From NCBI GenBank assembly GCA_011763485.2, contig JAANSK020284046.1:1-20392 (forward strand): a DNA stretch of 20,392 nucleotides, written 5' to 3'. The stretch is from Isoetes engelmannii. Its lineage: Eukaryota > Streptophyta > Lycopodiopsida > Isoetales > Isoetaceae. The translations under genes and the position numbers were made by a program. The notes below the pieces were generated by a model. The model was not told the DNA's origin. It was given only the letters and a program-made list of their open reading frames with translations, and did not search any database. Every line of letters begins with the position of its first letter. Position 1 is the first letter of the stretch. Below, in pieces: positions 1 through 9,560 of the stretch.

Positions 1-13
1 GGAGATTCCTTCC

Positions 14-391
14 CTATTCTAATCGGTTATTGAGCAATAGGGCAGACAGTTCTTCGTTTGCTTCTCTGAGCGCCCGGTTCTCATTCTTGAGTTCTTTGAG
101 CTGTCGCTCCAGTTCTGAATTATATGAAGAGTCGATTTCATCGCTGGAAGAGAGTGTTCGTCTTCTGGCCTCAAAAATCGGAGGTCTCTTAACATCACTC
201 AACTCCTGATTGAGGACTTCTATGAGTCGAGAATTAACAGTGTCTTCGTCTTCGTGTTTGCGGACCACTTCTCTTAATTTGTTTATTTCGAGTCTTAAGC
301 CATCGATTTCGACGGTCTTATCGTTGATCTGTTCTTCGAGTTCTACTTTGAGTGTCTGAAGTCTTGAGATGTTATAGTTTTCTATGTATCT
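14..391 (-). CDS. Partial coiled-coil segment, weakly Rab11-FIP-like
   Basis: An open frame runs from 391 down to a stop at 14-16. It is strongly charged and heptad-like: a first helix (around VELEEQINDKTVEID and LRLEINKLREVV), a polar linker with a Ser/Asp run (TLSSSDEIDSS), then a second helix (SELERQLKELKNENRALR, EANEELSALLLNN). The second helix resembles, from memory, the coiled coil just before the Rab11-binding domain of class II Rab11-family interacting proteins (FIP3/FIP4, fly nuf), an animal family. Coiled coils resemble each other by chance, so this is weak. Candidate 3' splice acceptors on the minus strand lie near 354-368. No start codon of its own is evident. The frame sits downstream of CFAP299 on the same strand, where the last CFAP299 exon would be expected, but it does not match that protein. 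It could be a separate gene's exon, transferred or foreign DNA, or a repeat-borne frame. The natural C-terminus cannot be judged so near the edge. Confidence 0.35.
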   Translation of the reverse strand, partial: RYIENYNISRLQTLKVELEEQINDKTVEIDGLRLEINKLREVVRKHEDEDTVNSRLIEVLNQELSDVKRPPIFEARRRTLSSSDEIDSSYNSELERQLKELKNENRALREANEELSALLLNNRLE

Positions 392-686
392 TTAATTTAT
401 AATTATCTATCTTATTCAAAGAAGGGACATTCACCACAATGTGAGACTTAAGTTCAACCTGAATATTATATATGACTTAAAAAACAAATAGTAACATTCC
501 AAATGAAGAAAGATCTTGAATTTATATAGGTCGTTTTTCATACTTGAGGAGACAATGAGTGGTAAATTCTCAAATTGCATTCTCTTGCTATAAAACATGC
601 ATCTCTACTAGATCGGTGAACATTTTAGTATCAGGTCGCTACCTTATATGTATGTATGATTGGAATGCAAAAGAGTGTTAAACTAC

Positions 687-3600
687 CAGTTATAAAAAGA
701 TAAATCCATGGGTGTCGGGAGAAGCCTTTTCTTTCGCTCGAACACAGCCTCTATACTTCCAATTCTTATTCTTTCTCCATAGTCAATGTACCCTGAAAGC
801 TGTTTTAGAAAGGGATTCATGCTTTATGATGTTTAGAAAACTAACTGTGATATAAAAGAACATAATATTTAGTTTCGCACCTCATGTCCTTTTGCATCAT
901 AGTCCCGGATAAAAATTATTACCTGTAGAATGGTGATGAAGGGAACTAAATCTTTTGAAGTAACTTACTGAATGTACAAATATTGAGGCTGTACATAAGA
1001 GTACTTAAATGAAATACTTATTAGATACCGATAGCTCTCCATTTCGAACTGGGATTTCTCTATCTGCTAATGCCTGTGGTCGATATAGATTGTCAATTGA
1101 AATATAAAATAAAATATGTTATTACAATCTTGTAAGACCTTCAAGCCTAAGGTGATGCACTTATATATAAATAAGGGGATATGCAGATTCGAAAAAACCC
1201 GCCTTGTATACTCCAAAAAAATGCACTAGATCAATGCTTAACAATCCTAACTCACAAGTATACAGTACATAAATAGTCGAAGAAAACCCCTCTCCTGACT
1301 CCTCATGGTTTATATGACGATCAAAGATGAATGTCGGGCTTGCAAGTTATATTTTGCTTAAATACCCAAATAAATTTATATTTGACTAAAGATTCAAGAT
1401 TAAGCTGCATTTTATGCACTCAAACCTTTACATAAAAAAATAAAGAATACAAATCATTACAAACTCGAGAAAATGATTTCACACACTTAAATTAAGGCCT
1501 ATAATCAAAGGATTGGAACTTACACCTTTAGAACTGGAGAATCCTCTAAAGTTTTGCCTGCACTAAAGATTTTCTTTGGAACTTTTCTTAGCGCCTAATA
1601 TAAAAAAAGATATTTACAGTTAAGCCAATATCCACAATTTTTAGTCTTAGCGGTAATAAGATTTCTCAAACTACGTATTCTTTTTCTTTATATAATTATA
1701 ATTAGGTGCAGTAGTTTTAAGAACACAAAAACACAAAGTGGAATACACACAATGTCATTGGCTATTGGAAAGAATTGCAGTATCTATTTTTACATCATTG
1801 GGAATCTCAATTTCAACATTTACAGTTTTCATATCTAATTTGTTTTATGATGATTCTCTCCTGAGGTAGAAAGGAACACAGATAGACTCTTCGATTATGT
1901 TTCTAATCTTATCCATCCATCCATCCATCTCATAGTTATGAAATACTGTCGTGTTGGTCGTGTCCCACGGCTGCCATGGATCTAGAGGCAAAACCATGTT
2001 GAACATGACAACGATCGTAATGAGAATGGTGTTGCGGAACATGAAGTGGTGTTGCCATTGTCGACCCAAAAAAACATTGTGGTGTCGCCGTTGTTCTACA
2101 AAAAAAATGCTCGAAAGTACTACCTATCTACCTACCTACCTATCTATCCATCTAGATAGTATCATAAAAATTTTCATCCATCCATTCATCCTGGAACTGC
2201 CAATAAAACTGAAACCATGAGTCATCGTCTCTCATAGCCTGCTATGGTTTTTTCTACCTTATAAACATCTGCGTCATTTTGGTGTGTCTATCCATAAAAA
2301 AACTGGAAGAACCTTATCTGTAAGATTTGACCAAGCCTTATCACGTGTACAGATGAAATGAGAAAGAAACAAGAATCTTGGGCTGCTAAAAACCTATCAG
2401 AATTGTTCCAGGTCTTTGCTATATTCATGAAAATCACAATGCTTAACCAAAGTAGAAGCATCAAAATAAGTGCATGTTAGTGGAAGCATCAATTGGGCTG
2501 AAGAGACCGCCATGAAGAAGCTCAAAGAATAAACAATCAGCAGCCTAATAGAAGCAAAATCTGAATTATACAAGAAACCAAAACTCCTGCTAGCAATCAG
2601 AGCAAGATTTTGGACGAATTCGATCACTGCAGCGTCGAAAGCTCGATATGCTAGGTGTTGCTATGCATGTGATTATCGAGTATATATGGCAGGTTTAAGG
2701 TATCTAACACAGGACCGGTCGGTCGTACTTGAACCCGTGAGCTTGAGTGTGGCAGTTTAAGGTCCTGCCACTAGACCATGCCCCAAAGGACATACTTTGA
2801 TTAGGAACTTTCCTCCACTTCTCTCAAATCCTTCTATACAAAAAGAAACAACTTTCTTGTTGTTCCATCTCAAAGTACCATAATTGCAAACTAATATGGA
2901 TGATAATGCGATCACAGTCTTTTGGCTAGTAATGAATGTCTTGGTCTGCCAATATTTTCGAACCTCATTTATAAATAGAGCTAGGTTATTTTAAACTATG
3001 CTTCAGGTTATAAAAGTTCTTTTACCAGCAAACGTGCTTGTTCAGCTGCCTCTTTTAGAGAGATAAATTGATGCCTTGTCATTATTTCCGCATTGCTTCT
3101 ATAACTGTAGGAAGTAATATTTATTCAAAATGAGAAGAAAAAATGTATAAAATAAATATGCAATATCTTTTATTTTTATATATAAGAACCTAAAAGGCAA
3201 CTTAATTCATTTCATTTCATCTAAGAAATGCCAATATATGCGTTCACTTTATCATTTGAGTGATTTCTAAAGTCATAATTTGCCACTAAAGGTGTATGCA
3301 ACAAGGCATCCTCCTGCAAAGGCTAGGAATAGAGTAATGTTTTTGTTATAGTGTCTAGGAATAGTTATAATGTTTTTTCTATAGTATCTAACATTATACC
3401 TGCTTTTTTTTTTTTAATACCTGCTTTTAGCCTAGTTTGATTTCATTATAAATTAGAATTCAATTTATATTGGTGCAATTCTTGTGTGTTTTCTAAGCCA
3501 ATTATACGATGTCTTTTGTGACTCTTCTTCTTCGTCCACTACTTGGAGAAATATTTTTGTTGAAATATCCAAGTATTAGGAGAGAGTCCCACGTTGTGAC

Positions 3601-4761
3601 CATTCAACTACCACATTGATAGAGTTCCAAATTATGTTTTGTAGCCCTTCTGTAAAAAGGCATTGGACTCCTAGACCTTCAAATATTTATAAACGCAACA
3701 AATACAAATGTTACCATATTATCTTTATATGTGGTCAATTTTCACAAAGTCATTTGCGCATACACATGCTTATAAGTACCCAAGTTCTACAAGTTGCCGT
3801 GCAAGATCGATGTCCTCTAGGTAGAATAGGTCAGTTGCTGTGATCTGACTATCAAGGTATTCTTCATATCTGCATCAACAAAGATCGCATATCATTTAAC
3901 AATACATGCAATAAAAAACAAAAAGAACAACTCCTTGAAAACTTCAACGCATCTGAGCATTGGGTAGTGGTACACACTAGTCCTAGAACGAATGCGTCTC
4001 GAATTGAGGCTGCCCACAACTTCCTTCAATGTAAGGTGATTGGGGGCAAGACTAATACACAATATTGGTGTGGTGCGTGCAACATGTCCAATCAGATGCT
4101 GCCAATGTGATATGAAAAAATTCCTCTGCCTTCATCCTATCAAATGGATATTGAACACTAGCTAATTGACACTAGTGACAGCTGATCAACACTGATGACA
4201 AGCGAAGTTGTAAAACACTAATTATAGCTTAAACACTAATGTCAAGTGAATATGTTCGTTCAATACTCCTGCAATTGAGCAAACGAACAAGGCTTAAGGA
4301 TGAGTTATTGAAATCCTCCTACATGAAACTATTCTACTTCTAAACACTAATCACAAGTTGATGGTGGCTAGCCCTCAACATTTTTGGAGATGAAACTTCA
4401 GAAGGCATTCAACTTGCATAAGTTGATTTACCTATTGAGAAAGTATTGACTCCATCCAGTCATTAAATAGTAAACTACCTTTCCAAATTTTGAATCGTTG
4501 ATAATATTTTTATAAAACGAATGTGAATCCTGGTCTCCATAGACGATAAAATCAATTTAAGTCAATTCATTAAAAACTCTTTACCAAGACAGTAGAAACT
4601 TGGATTGACATTTATTGAATCCAGCCTAATGACATAGGACTGCCATTATATGGAAAATAACACACCACATACGTTGCAAAAGACTGGACTATATTATCTC
4701 CAATTGATCCAGCAAAAGCTGGCATTGTCACTGTAGCTCGTCTTCTTAGTGTCATTGCCAT
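687..4761 (-). CDS. CFAP299: Cilia- and flagella-associated protein 299 (CFAP299), 5' seven exons
   Basis: Homologue of CFAP299 (human C4orf22), a small, poorly characterised protein found in organisms with motile cilia; here it would act in sperm flagella. Coding exons on the minus strand: 4761-4673, 3869-3780, 3104-3026, 1594-1526, 1073-1029, 922-881, 799-687. Joined, they give 175 codons plus two bases of codon 176 with no stop, and every junction keeps phase. The ATG at 4759-4761 follows an in-frame TAG three codons upstream. Recognisable stretches in order: [20 protein letters not shown] (residues 21-40), [18 protein letters not shown] (45-62), [19 protein letters not shown] (97-115), RNGELS (119-124), [14 protein letters not shown] (125-138), [13 protein letters not shown] (140-152), [16 protein letters not shown] (161-176). 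These parallel the human [51 protein letters not shown] and KKRLLPRPTDISFYNW. Introns are 803, 675, 1431, 452, 106 and 81 nt. Donors include GTATGT and GTACTT; acceptors end in CAG or TAG; the GTGCGA donor of exon 6 is weak. The family is about 230 residues, so the last ~60-70, normally beginning just after FYNW, are missing and probably lie left of the window. Confidence 0.92.
1911..2192. repeat. Tetranucleotide microsatellites in CFAP299 intron 3
   Basis: Three related tetranucleotide runs lie within 280 bases: (ATCC)n at 1911-1929, a CTAC/CTAT run at 2120-2159, and a shorter imperfect ATCC run near 2175-2192. They fall inside the third intron of CFAP299. Open frames overlapping them on both strands look like by-products of the repeats. 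Confidence 0.8.
2702..2784 (-). repeat. tRNA-derived SINE-like element or tRNA relic
   Basis: Read on the minus strand this has an RNA polymerase III promoter layout. It starts GGGGCATGG at 2784, has an A-box match TGGTCTAGTGGCAGG at 2778-2764, and a B-box match GGTTCAAGT at 2735-2727, about 43 nt further on. The 5' and 3' ends do not pair as an acceptor stem, so it is not a working tRNA. It lies in intron 3 of CFAP299, in the same orientation as the gene. The SINE body and tail were not delimited. Confidence 0.55.
4150..4360 (+). repeat. Short dispersed repeat, ACACTARTGACAAG-like
   Basis: A motif close to AACACTAATGACAAG occurs about six times in roughly 200 bases, near 4154, 4168, 4185, 4212, 4230 and 4342. 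Spacing is irregular and copies differ, with variants such as GACACTAGTGACAGCTGA, CAACACTGATGACAAGCGA and AAACACTAATGTCAAGTGAA. It lies in intron 1 of CFAP299. It may be a decayed minisatellite; no function is visible. Confidence 0.5.
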
Positions 4762-5387
4762 GATGTTCTATGTCAATCAAATGTTACCTAGACATATAGT
4801 TTCAGAATGCTGTCAGACTTTTAATGACCACTTAGCAAGAAATAAGAATTCAAGGCCTATATTGTTTTTGGTAATCTAATTGATGTTCTTATAATTACTT
4901 AAATATTAGTATTATTACATAATCCATATGTATGCCTACATTCCCAGCAGTTTCCCAGGTAATAGATAAAAGTTCTCAACAAAAATTATAGAAGATGCAC
5001 ATGCTTTTCTTTTAATCAGCCAGGCCAGCATTACAATAGCTTTATCTAGTTACTACAAAGGCTAAACCTAATTGTAATTTTTCAAAGGGGAAACGCCCTG
5101 TTTAGTTTGTAATTTGGCAAATTCAAAAGCAATAATTGATGATTTTTCAATTTTCTTGTGCTTACACATCCTACTGACCCATCGAGCCTGAATATTAAAT
5201 TTCATTAAAATATGCCAACTTAAGGAAAATTTGCACTTTAAATGTATCATTATTTTCAAACATTTTATAGGTTCCAAGAAATCAAAAGAAATGAAATTAT
5301 GATGATCCACTGTATATGATATTGTATACTTCAAACATGGAAATAAAATTATAAAGATCATCTCAAGTTTCTCTAGGGCGGGGGTTT
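4762..5387. other. AT-rich stretch upstream of the CFAP299 start codon
   Basis: This is 626 bases between the CFAP299 ATG and the small open frame at 5388. It should hold part of the CFAP299 leader or a 5' UTR intron. A 97-codon minus-strand open frame at 5068-5361 is hydrophobic, AT-driven and resembles nothing I know; I do not count it as a gene. No repeat stands out. Confidence 0.5.
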
Positions 5388-5519
5388 TTAATCTTGACAG
5401 TAAATGGCTTGTTGCTCTCTTTGTTTAGGTCCCAAAGCAAACATTACGGAGGACACTATTCTAGAATGGGGCTCGCATGAAAACGACAAAAACTCCCGAT
5501 AGATAGGCTTCTCATTCAT
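5388..5519 (-). CDS. Unrecognised 43-codon open frame
   Basis: An ATG at 5517-5519 opens a 43-residue frame ending at a TAA at 5388-5390. It begins MNEKPIYREFLSFSCEPHSR and contains ALGPKQREQQAIYCQ. Its composition is balanced and less AT-driven than its surroundings. It lies just downstream, on the same strand, of the GC-rich island at 5540-6180, so it could be an upstream or leader frame of the CFAP299 transcript, the first exon of another transcript, or chance. No family is recognised. Confidence 0.25.
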   Translation of the reverse strand: MNEKPIYREFLSFSCEPHSRIVSSVMFALGPKQREQQAIYCQD

Positions 5520-5539
5520 CTCTCAGCAGATTTTCTACA

Positions 5540-6180
5540 ATGGTGGACAGTGGGTAGCCGCACATATGCGAACTACCCACAAAGAAAAAATAAAAAGAAT
5601 ATCCAATTATAGATCTTGACCCCAAAAATTACAATGCTAATAGATGTTGGTTGTTGTACCTGCCGAAAGCTTATCACCGGGATTAAAAAACCCCGCCCTT
5701 TCGGGTTTTCGAGGAAAAACCCTAGTGGTAAGCCTTCGGCAAGGGGCTTTGACAAACGTAGGGCTGAAAATCGCTCCCAAAAACCCACGAATGAGAAGTC
5801 GAAGGTGCTGCCGCTGGTTAATCTGTACCTGCACATCACCAACACTAAAACACAAGAGTAGAAAAGAAAAAAGAGAGGGGCTGTTCAGGCGTTCCACGCC
5901 ACAAAAACCTCGAAAAGCGAGGGGCTGGTGACGCGTGGCACGCAACAAATACAATAACAATAAATTAAGGGGGGGAGGGTGCGTTCAAAGAGAAAAGAAG
6001 AGAACAGTGTACTGCTGAGAGACAACGAGGAAGCGCCGATGAGATGCTGCTGAAGAACCATGCCTAAAATAGCGATCTCCCACTAGAAAAAGCATGCAAT
6101 GCATGCATGCGAGACATGCATGCTCGCCCCCTTCTAGAATCTCGATCCGATGGCTCGGATCGATGCCATTAATTATATTA
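5540..6180 (-). promoter_or_regulatory. GC-rich hairpin-dense island, candidate minus-strand promoter and leader
   Basis: This block is clearly more GC-rich than its flanks. Inverted repeats: GTGGGTAG/CTACCCAC (5550-5557, 5573-5580); ~20-nt imperfect arms (5663-5681, 5720-5739); CGTTCCACGC with near-complement GCGTGGCACG (5890-5899, 5933-5942) around a perfect CCTCG/CGAGG stem (5908-5912, 5918-5922); and CGATCCGA/TCGGATCG (6143-6150, 6155-6162). Overlapping CATGCA (RY/Sph) elements, bound by plant B3 factors, lie at 6092-6123. On the minus strand a TTAATATAATTAA TATA-like run near 6168-6182 precedes the island, followed by pyrimidine tracts and CTAGGGTTT, typical of plant leaders. CFAP299 starts about 0.8 kb downstream on this strand, so it may be the gene's promoter and UTR. 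A transposon end is an alternative. Overlapping open frames in several frames here look like effects of base composition. Confidence 0.4.
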
Positions 6181-6185
6181 AATTG

Positions 6186-6389
6186 ACACCTCAAGCCAAA
6201 AGAAATATTAGGTTGGCCAGGGTGCGTTTGGATGGTTTGCTTATATTTCCATGTGTATAAATCTATAAGATTTTGTGAACTACATGATCCTACTGCAGTG
6301 TTTAGGTTCATGGATTATCGTATGTTGTATCCAGATGACTTGCTTGTCCCTAATCCTTACTTGTAGAGACGATATGGGCCCAACTTGGT
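6186..6389. other. Spacer between the GC-rich island and the LINE
   Basis: About 200 bases with no recognised gene. The run GGGTGCGTTTGGATGG at about 6220-6235 resembles the terminal sequence of several plant DNA transposons and MITEs, but I found no matching opposite end or target duplication. Confidence 0.4.
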
Positions 6390-9230
6390 AGTATAAGTTG
6401 GAGAGAACTATGTCAAGCAAAATGAAAGGAATATAATTGACCTTATGCTAGAAAATAGAGAGTGGTCCTCTGTCATCATCCGTTGACCATGTCATCATAT
6501 GTCTACTAGAAACATAACATAAAAGAAAGAGATTTCCTGAAGAAGGAGAAGGGTACATCCTATACTCATGCTAGAAAGATAAGCTACATAAGGTAGATAG
6601 GTAGTGCTAGAATTGCATGTTATCTAAAAAATAAAATTGCCAATAAAGCGAATGTCGTGTTATGTGGCAGCGATAAATGTTATATGCTCTTCCATATACT
6701 TTCATAAGAAAATGTAGATGTTTATTTACTTCTTGTATATTTTCCATCAACAACTATTAGTCTAGCTCTTATAGATATGGGTGATATAATCATGAAATGG
6801 AGAGACAAAGGCATCTTGTTGATACTTGTGAACATGCACGCTAGGATTGGGCAAGAACAAGCCAAAGTTTTAGACCCCATATGAATGGTAGTACAAAGAG
6901 GCAGTGAATGGGATAGAGTATCATCGACCAAGGTCAGACAAACCATAATGGAATAGAATAGAATAAAATTTTATCGTCCGCGGAGGCCAATTGGCCTATG
7001 GGACCTGTACAAGACAAACAACAAGCGTATTGCGGCCCGGGTGAAAAAACCCACTTGGGGAGACTTAGATGTATGCAGCAAATAAGATAGTGTGGTTTAA
7101 TATGAGACAAATACACGAGCCAGAATGCAAAAGGAAAATTGTGGTGAACTATGTGATGCAGACGAACAAGGGGCAGCTGCAGTCCTGAAAATTCACATGA
7201 TCAATGGAGCCGAACAGAGTCCATGGAGACTCAAAGACCAATATTGATCAAACTTAGATATGAGAGTTCAATCCGGTTGAATAGCATAGAGAATGGTACT
7301 TTCGGAATAAGATACAACAATAGAAGGATGACAAAATTCAGCGCGACAGGTTAGAATGGGAGATGAACAATTTATAGAGTGGGAAAACAAGAAACGAGGT
7401 GCAATAGGGAATAAACTTAAAGGTATTTCAGCAAAAAGGCATTTGGAGTGAGAAAACTCAAACATAGGGCAATTATCAAACCATCAGCCTGCCTTGGCAA
7501 GGAATGCAAACAAATGAAAACAATGGTCAGAAGAGACAAAGGCATGCAAGAATATGACAAGACAAGGAGAATATACAAGAAAAAAATGATGATGAAAGCA
7601 ATAGAGCACTCCAAAGGGATATGATAGGACAAATGAAGGCAGAACCTAGAAGATTTTAGAAGAAATTAAAAAGCAGATTAGGCAAGAACATGAAGGGCAA
7701 CATACAAGAAGAGATTGGCTGGCCAAAAGGATTTAAACATGATGTATCATACAGGGACAAAGCCATTGACTAGAACGTATGATAACAGATGAGGGGAACA
7801 AATGCTTCCTAATAGTATGTAAGTGGGGAATCCTCTTAGGGAAATGGAAAACTGACAAACAACAAGGCCCTGGCCTTATAACAAAGATCGGAAAAGCAGG
7901 TTTGGATGTTCTTATGGAGAGTGACAAAAATCTTCAATAAGATATTAGTGGAGGGTCTGCTGACAAACAATAGAACATGGTGGTATCCCTGCATAAAGGA
8001 GGGTCAATAGAAGAGCCAAGAAATTACATAAACAATAATGATCAGCATTGTGTTCGCAAGCAGTTCGGAAAAACACACAGCAAAATGACATGGGTAGAAA
8101 ATTGCGAAAACATTGCGTAGGGATAATAATCTACAACACACCACCTATCGACAGTAAGATTACTCATAGAAAAAGCAATATTAAAAACAGGAAAATCATA
8201 TGTTGTTTTATGGACTTCAAAAAAGCTATTGATGGTCCCAAGAGATAAGCTCATATAGAGGATAAAAGAGTACACCAAGGGTATGGCATAAGCAGTAGTT
8301 AAATTATATGAGAACGTGTATATAAAGTTAGGGGTACAAGGGGAACATGTGAGATGTATTATCCCCAACTCTTTGTTGTGTCAATATAGATGCGCTACGG
8401 GAATATCTAAAAGGAAGAGCAGAGGTGGCCCATGCACCAAATGTTGGGGGGCAAAGGTGCCTCTTCTGTTGTACGTTAACGATCTAGGATTGTTGGTCAC
8501 CAAGATGAAGGGAACTAATAGAGCCTTTGAACAACTAGAGTATACTTGTAGAATGAGAAGCTGAAAGCTAAGTAAGAATAAGCAAAATTTGGGGTGAAGA
8601 CCAGGCACAAGCTATTTTTTATTTAAAGGAGAGCGGTGGAAGTAATAGGATTGCAAATACCTAAAATATACAATCTATGGGAAAGGAAAATGGTCGAAAG
8701 GATCGGACGACATATTCCAACAAGCAATGGCAGGCAGACTATTAGCTACTATATGATGCAAGACTTCTGTTATAATACAGATTCACATCATGGAAAATAA
8801 AGAGACATCTCATTGAAGCACTTATAGCTTAGCAAGAGAGTCTGTTAAGCCTATTGCACTGCCAAGAATTCAAGGTAAGAAATTATACTCCATTAGTCAT
8901 TTTTATATATGAAACAGGGAAGACCACATGGAAGTAAGAGCATGATGGGAAAGGATAGTCAAGTATCTCATTAGGTATTCATTCCACCAAGACAACAACA
9001 AGTTGTCCTCAATAGCAGGACAAGACTCGGTCAAACAACATATAATAAACCAGACAGGTTGGTCCTAGAATACAGCTAATTGGACCAGACAGATGGGCAC
9101 TTGATCAAGCACGGCAAATGGGAGAAGAGATGGACGGAAGTGGTACTACAAAACTGGCTTACAAAACATCAAAGAGTAGAGACACAACTGCTACTCCAAA
9201 CTTTTAACTCTAATAGGAATGTAGGGCAAG
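6390..9230 (+). mobile_element. Decayed LINE (non-LTR retrotransposon): endonuclease, reverse transcriptase and C-terminal region
   Basis: Fragments in the expected order identify a non-LTR retrotransposon polyprotein. Endonuclease: KQNERNIIDLMLENREWSS near 6415-6475, then VYLLLVYFPSTTIS near 6717-6758, then NMHARIGQEQ at 6831-6860 in place of the usual GDFNARIG box. A linker with VLKIHMINGAE lies near 7175-7210. Reverse transcriptase: KEGSIEEPRNYI near 7995-8032, FMDFKKAID at 8207-8233 (usual FVDFKKAFD), VVKLYENVYIKLGVQG near 8296-8345, and LLLYVNDLGLL around 8472-8483 where active enzymes have LLLYADDL, followed by AFEQLEYTC. C-terminal part: KYLKYTIYGKGKWSKG near 8655-8705 and a Trp/Lys-rich tail to about 9215. 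The Asp-to-Asn change in the YxDD box, many stops and frame shifts, and shortening between reverse transcriptase motifs show it is dead. The 5' end, poly-A tail and target-site duplication were not found. Confidence 0.85.
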
Positions 9231-9560
9231 TGCAAAAAAGGGAAAAATGGTTTCTTGGCAAGGCACCTACGTCAGCGGCTAGGGCGGCAAACAGGGGAGG
9301 AGGCCGCCCTCTCTCCTCTTGATTCGGCACTGCTACAGCCTTTCTTGCAGGCCATAATTCGCAAATTGATGCTAGTGGGGTTTGCCGGTGTCCCAGGGGA
9401 TTTTTTCTTGAAAGAATTTGCAGATTAGGATTTTGAAGCAGCTTCAAGGCAGTCTTTCTGGTTCGGGCTGGTAAGCCACTAACGTGGCCTTTTGCTCTCA
9501 ATCTTTTCAAAAGAATGATGATTTTGTTTAAGAAAATCATACCGAAAAGGCGTGGAGCCT
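9231..9560. other. GC-rich patch at the LINE 3' end
   Basis: About 330 bases, richer in G+C than the flanks, starting where LINE coding similarity stops. It has a short inverted repeat GGGCGGC/GCCGCCC (9282-9288, 9303-9309) and a hairpin with ATGATTTT/AAAATCAT arms near 9519-9540. A 123-codon minus-strand open frame (9169-9540) is Arg/Ala/Pro-rich and unrecognised, probably a result of base composition. This may be LINE 3' UTR or a separate insertion. Confidence 0.35.

Noticed and set aside
923-967. Minus-strand segment ([12 protein letters not shown]) that could splice in phase to the next exon
   Set aside because: It falls in CFAP299 intron 5; the true neighbouring exon is 881-922 ([14 protein letters not shown]), which matches the family.
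1845-2627. Two minus-strand open frames (1845-2069 and 2397-2627)
   Set aside because: Both are in CFAP299 intron 3. The family has no insert there, and one overlaps microsatellites.
3230-3322. Minus-strand exon-like segment with a perfect acceptor ([15 protein letters not shown])
   Set aside because: It lies in CFAP299 intron 2. Exons 2 and 3 already join in phase inside the conserved LGYR motif, so an extra exon would insert unrelated sequence.
4644-4878. Plus-strand open stretch with protein-like composition ([18 protein letters not shown])
   Set aside because: It is the antisense of CFAP299 exon 1 (4673-4761) and its flanks; the minus-strand reading matches a known protein and splices in phase.
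5573-5960. Several overlapping 80-107 codon frames on both strands
   Set aside because: They are mutually overlapping in a GC-rich, hairpin-rich block; none shows a known domain, so they are probably effects of composition.
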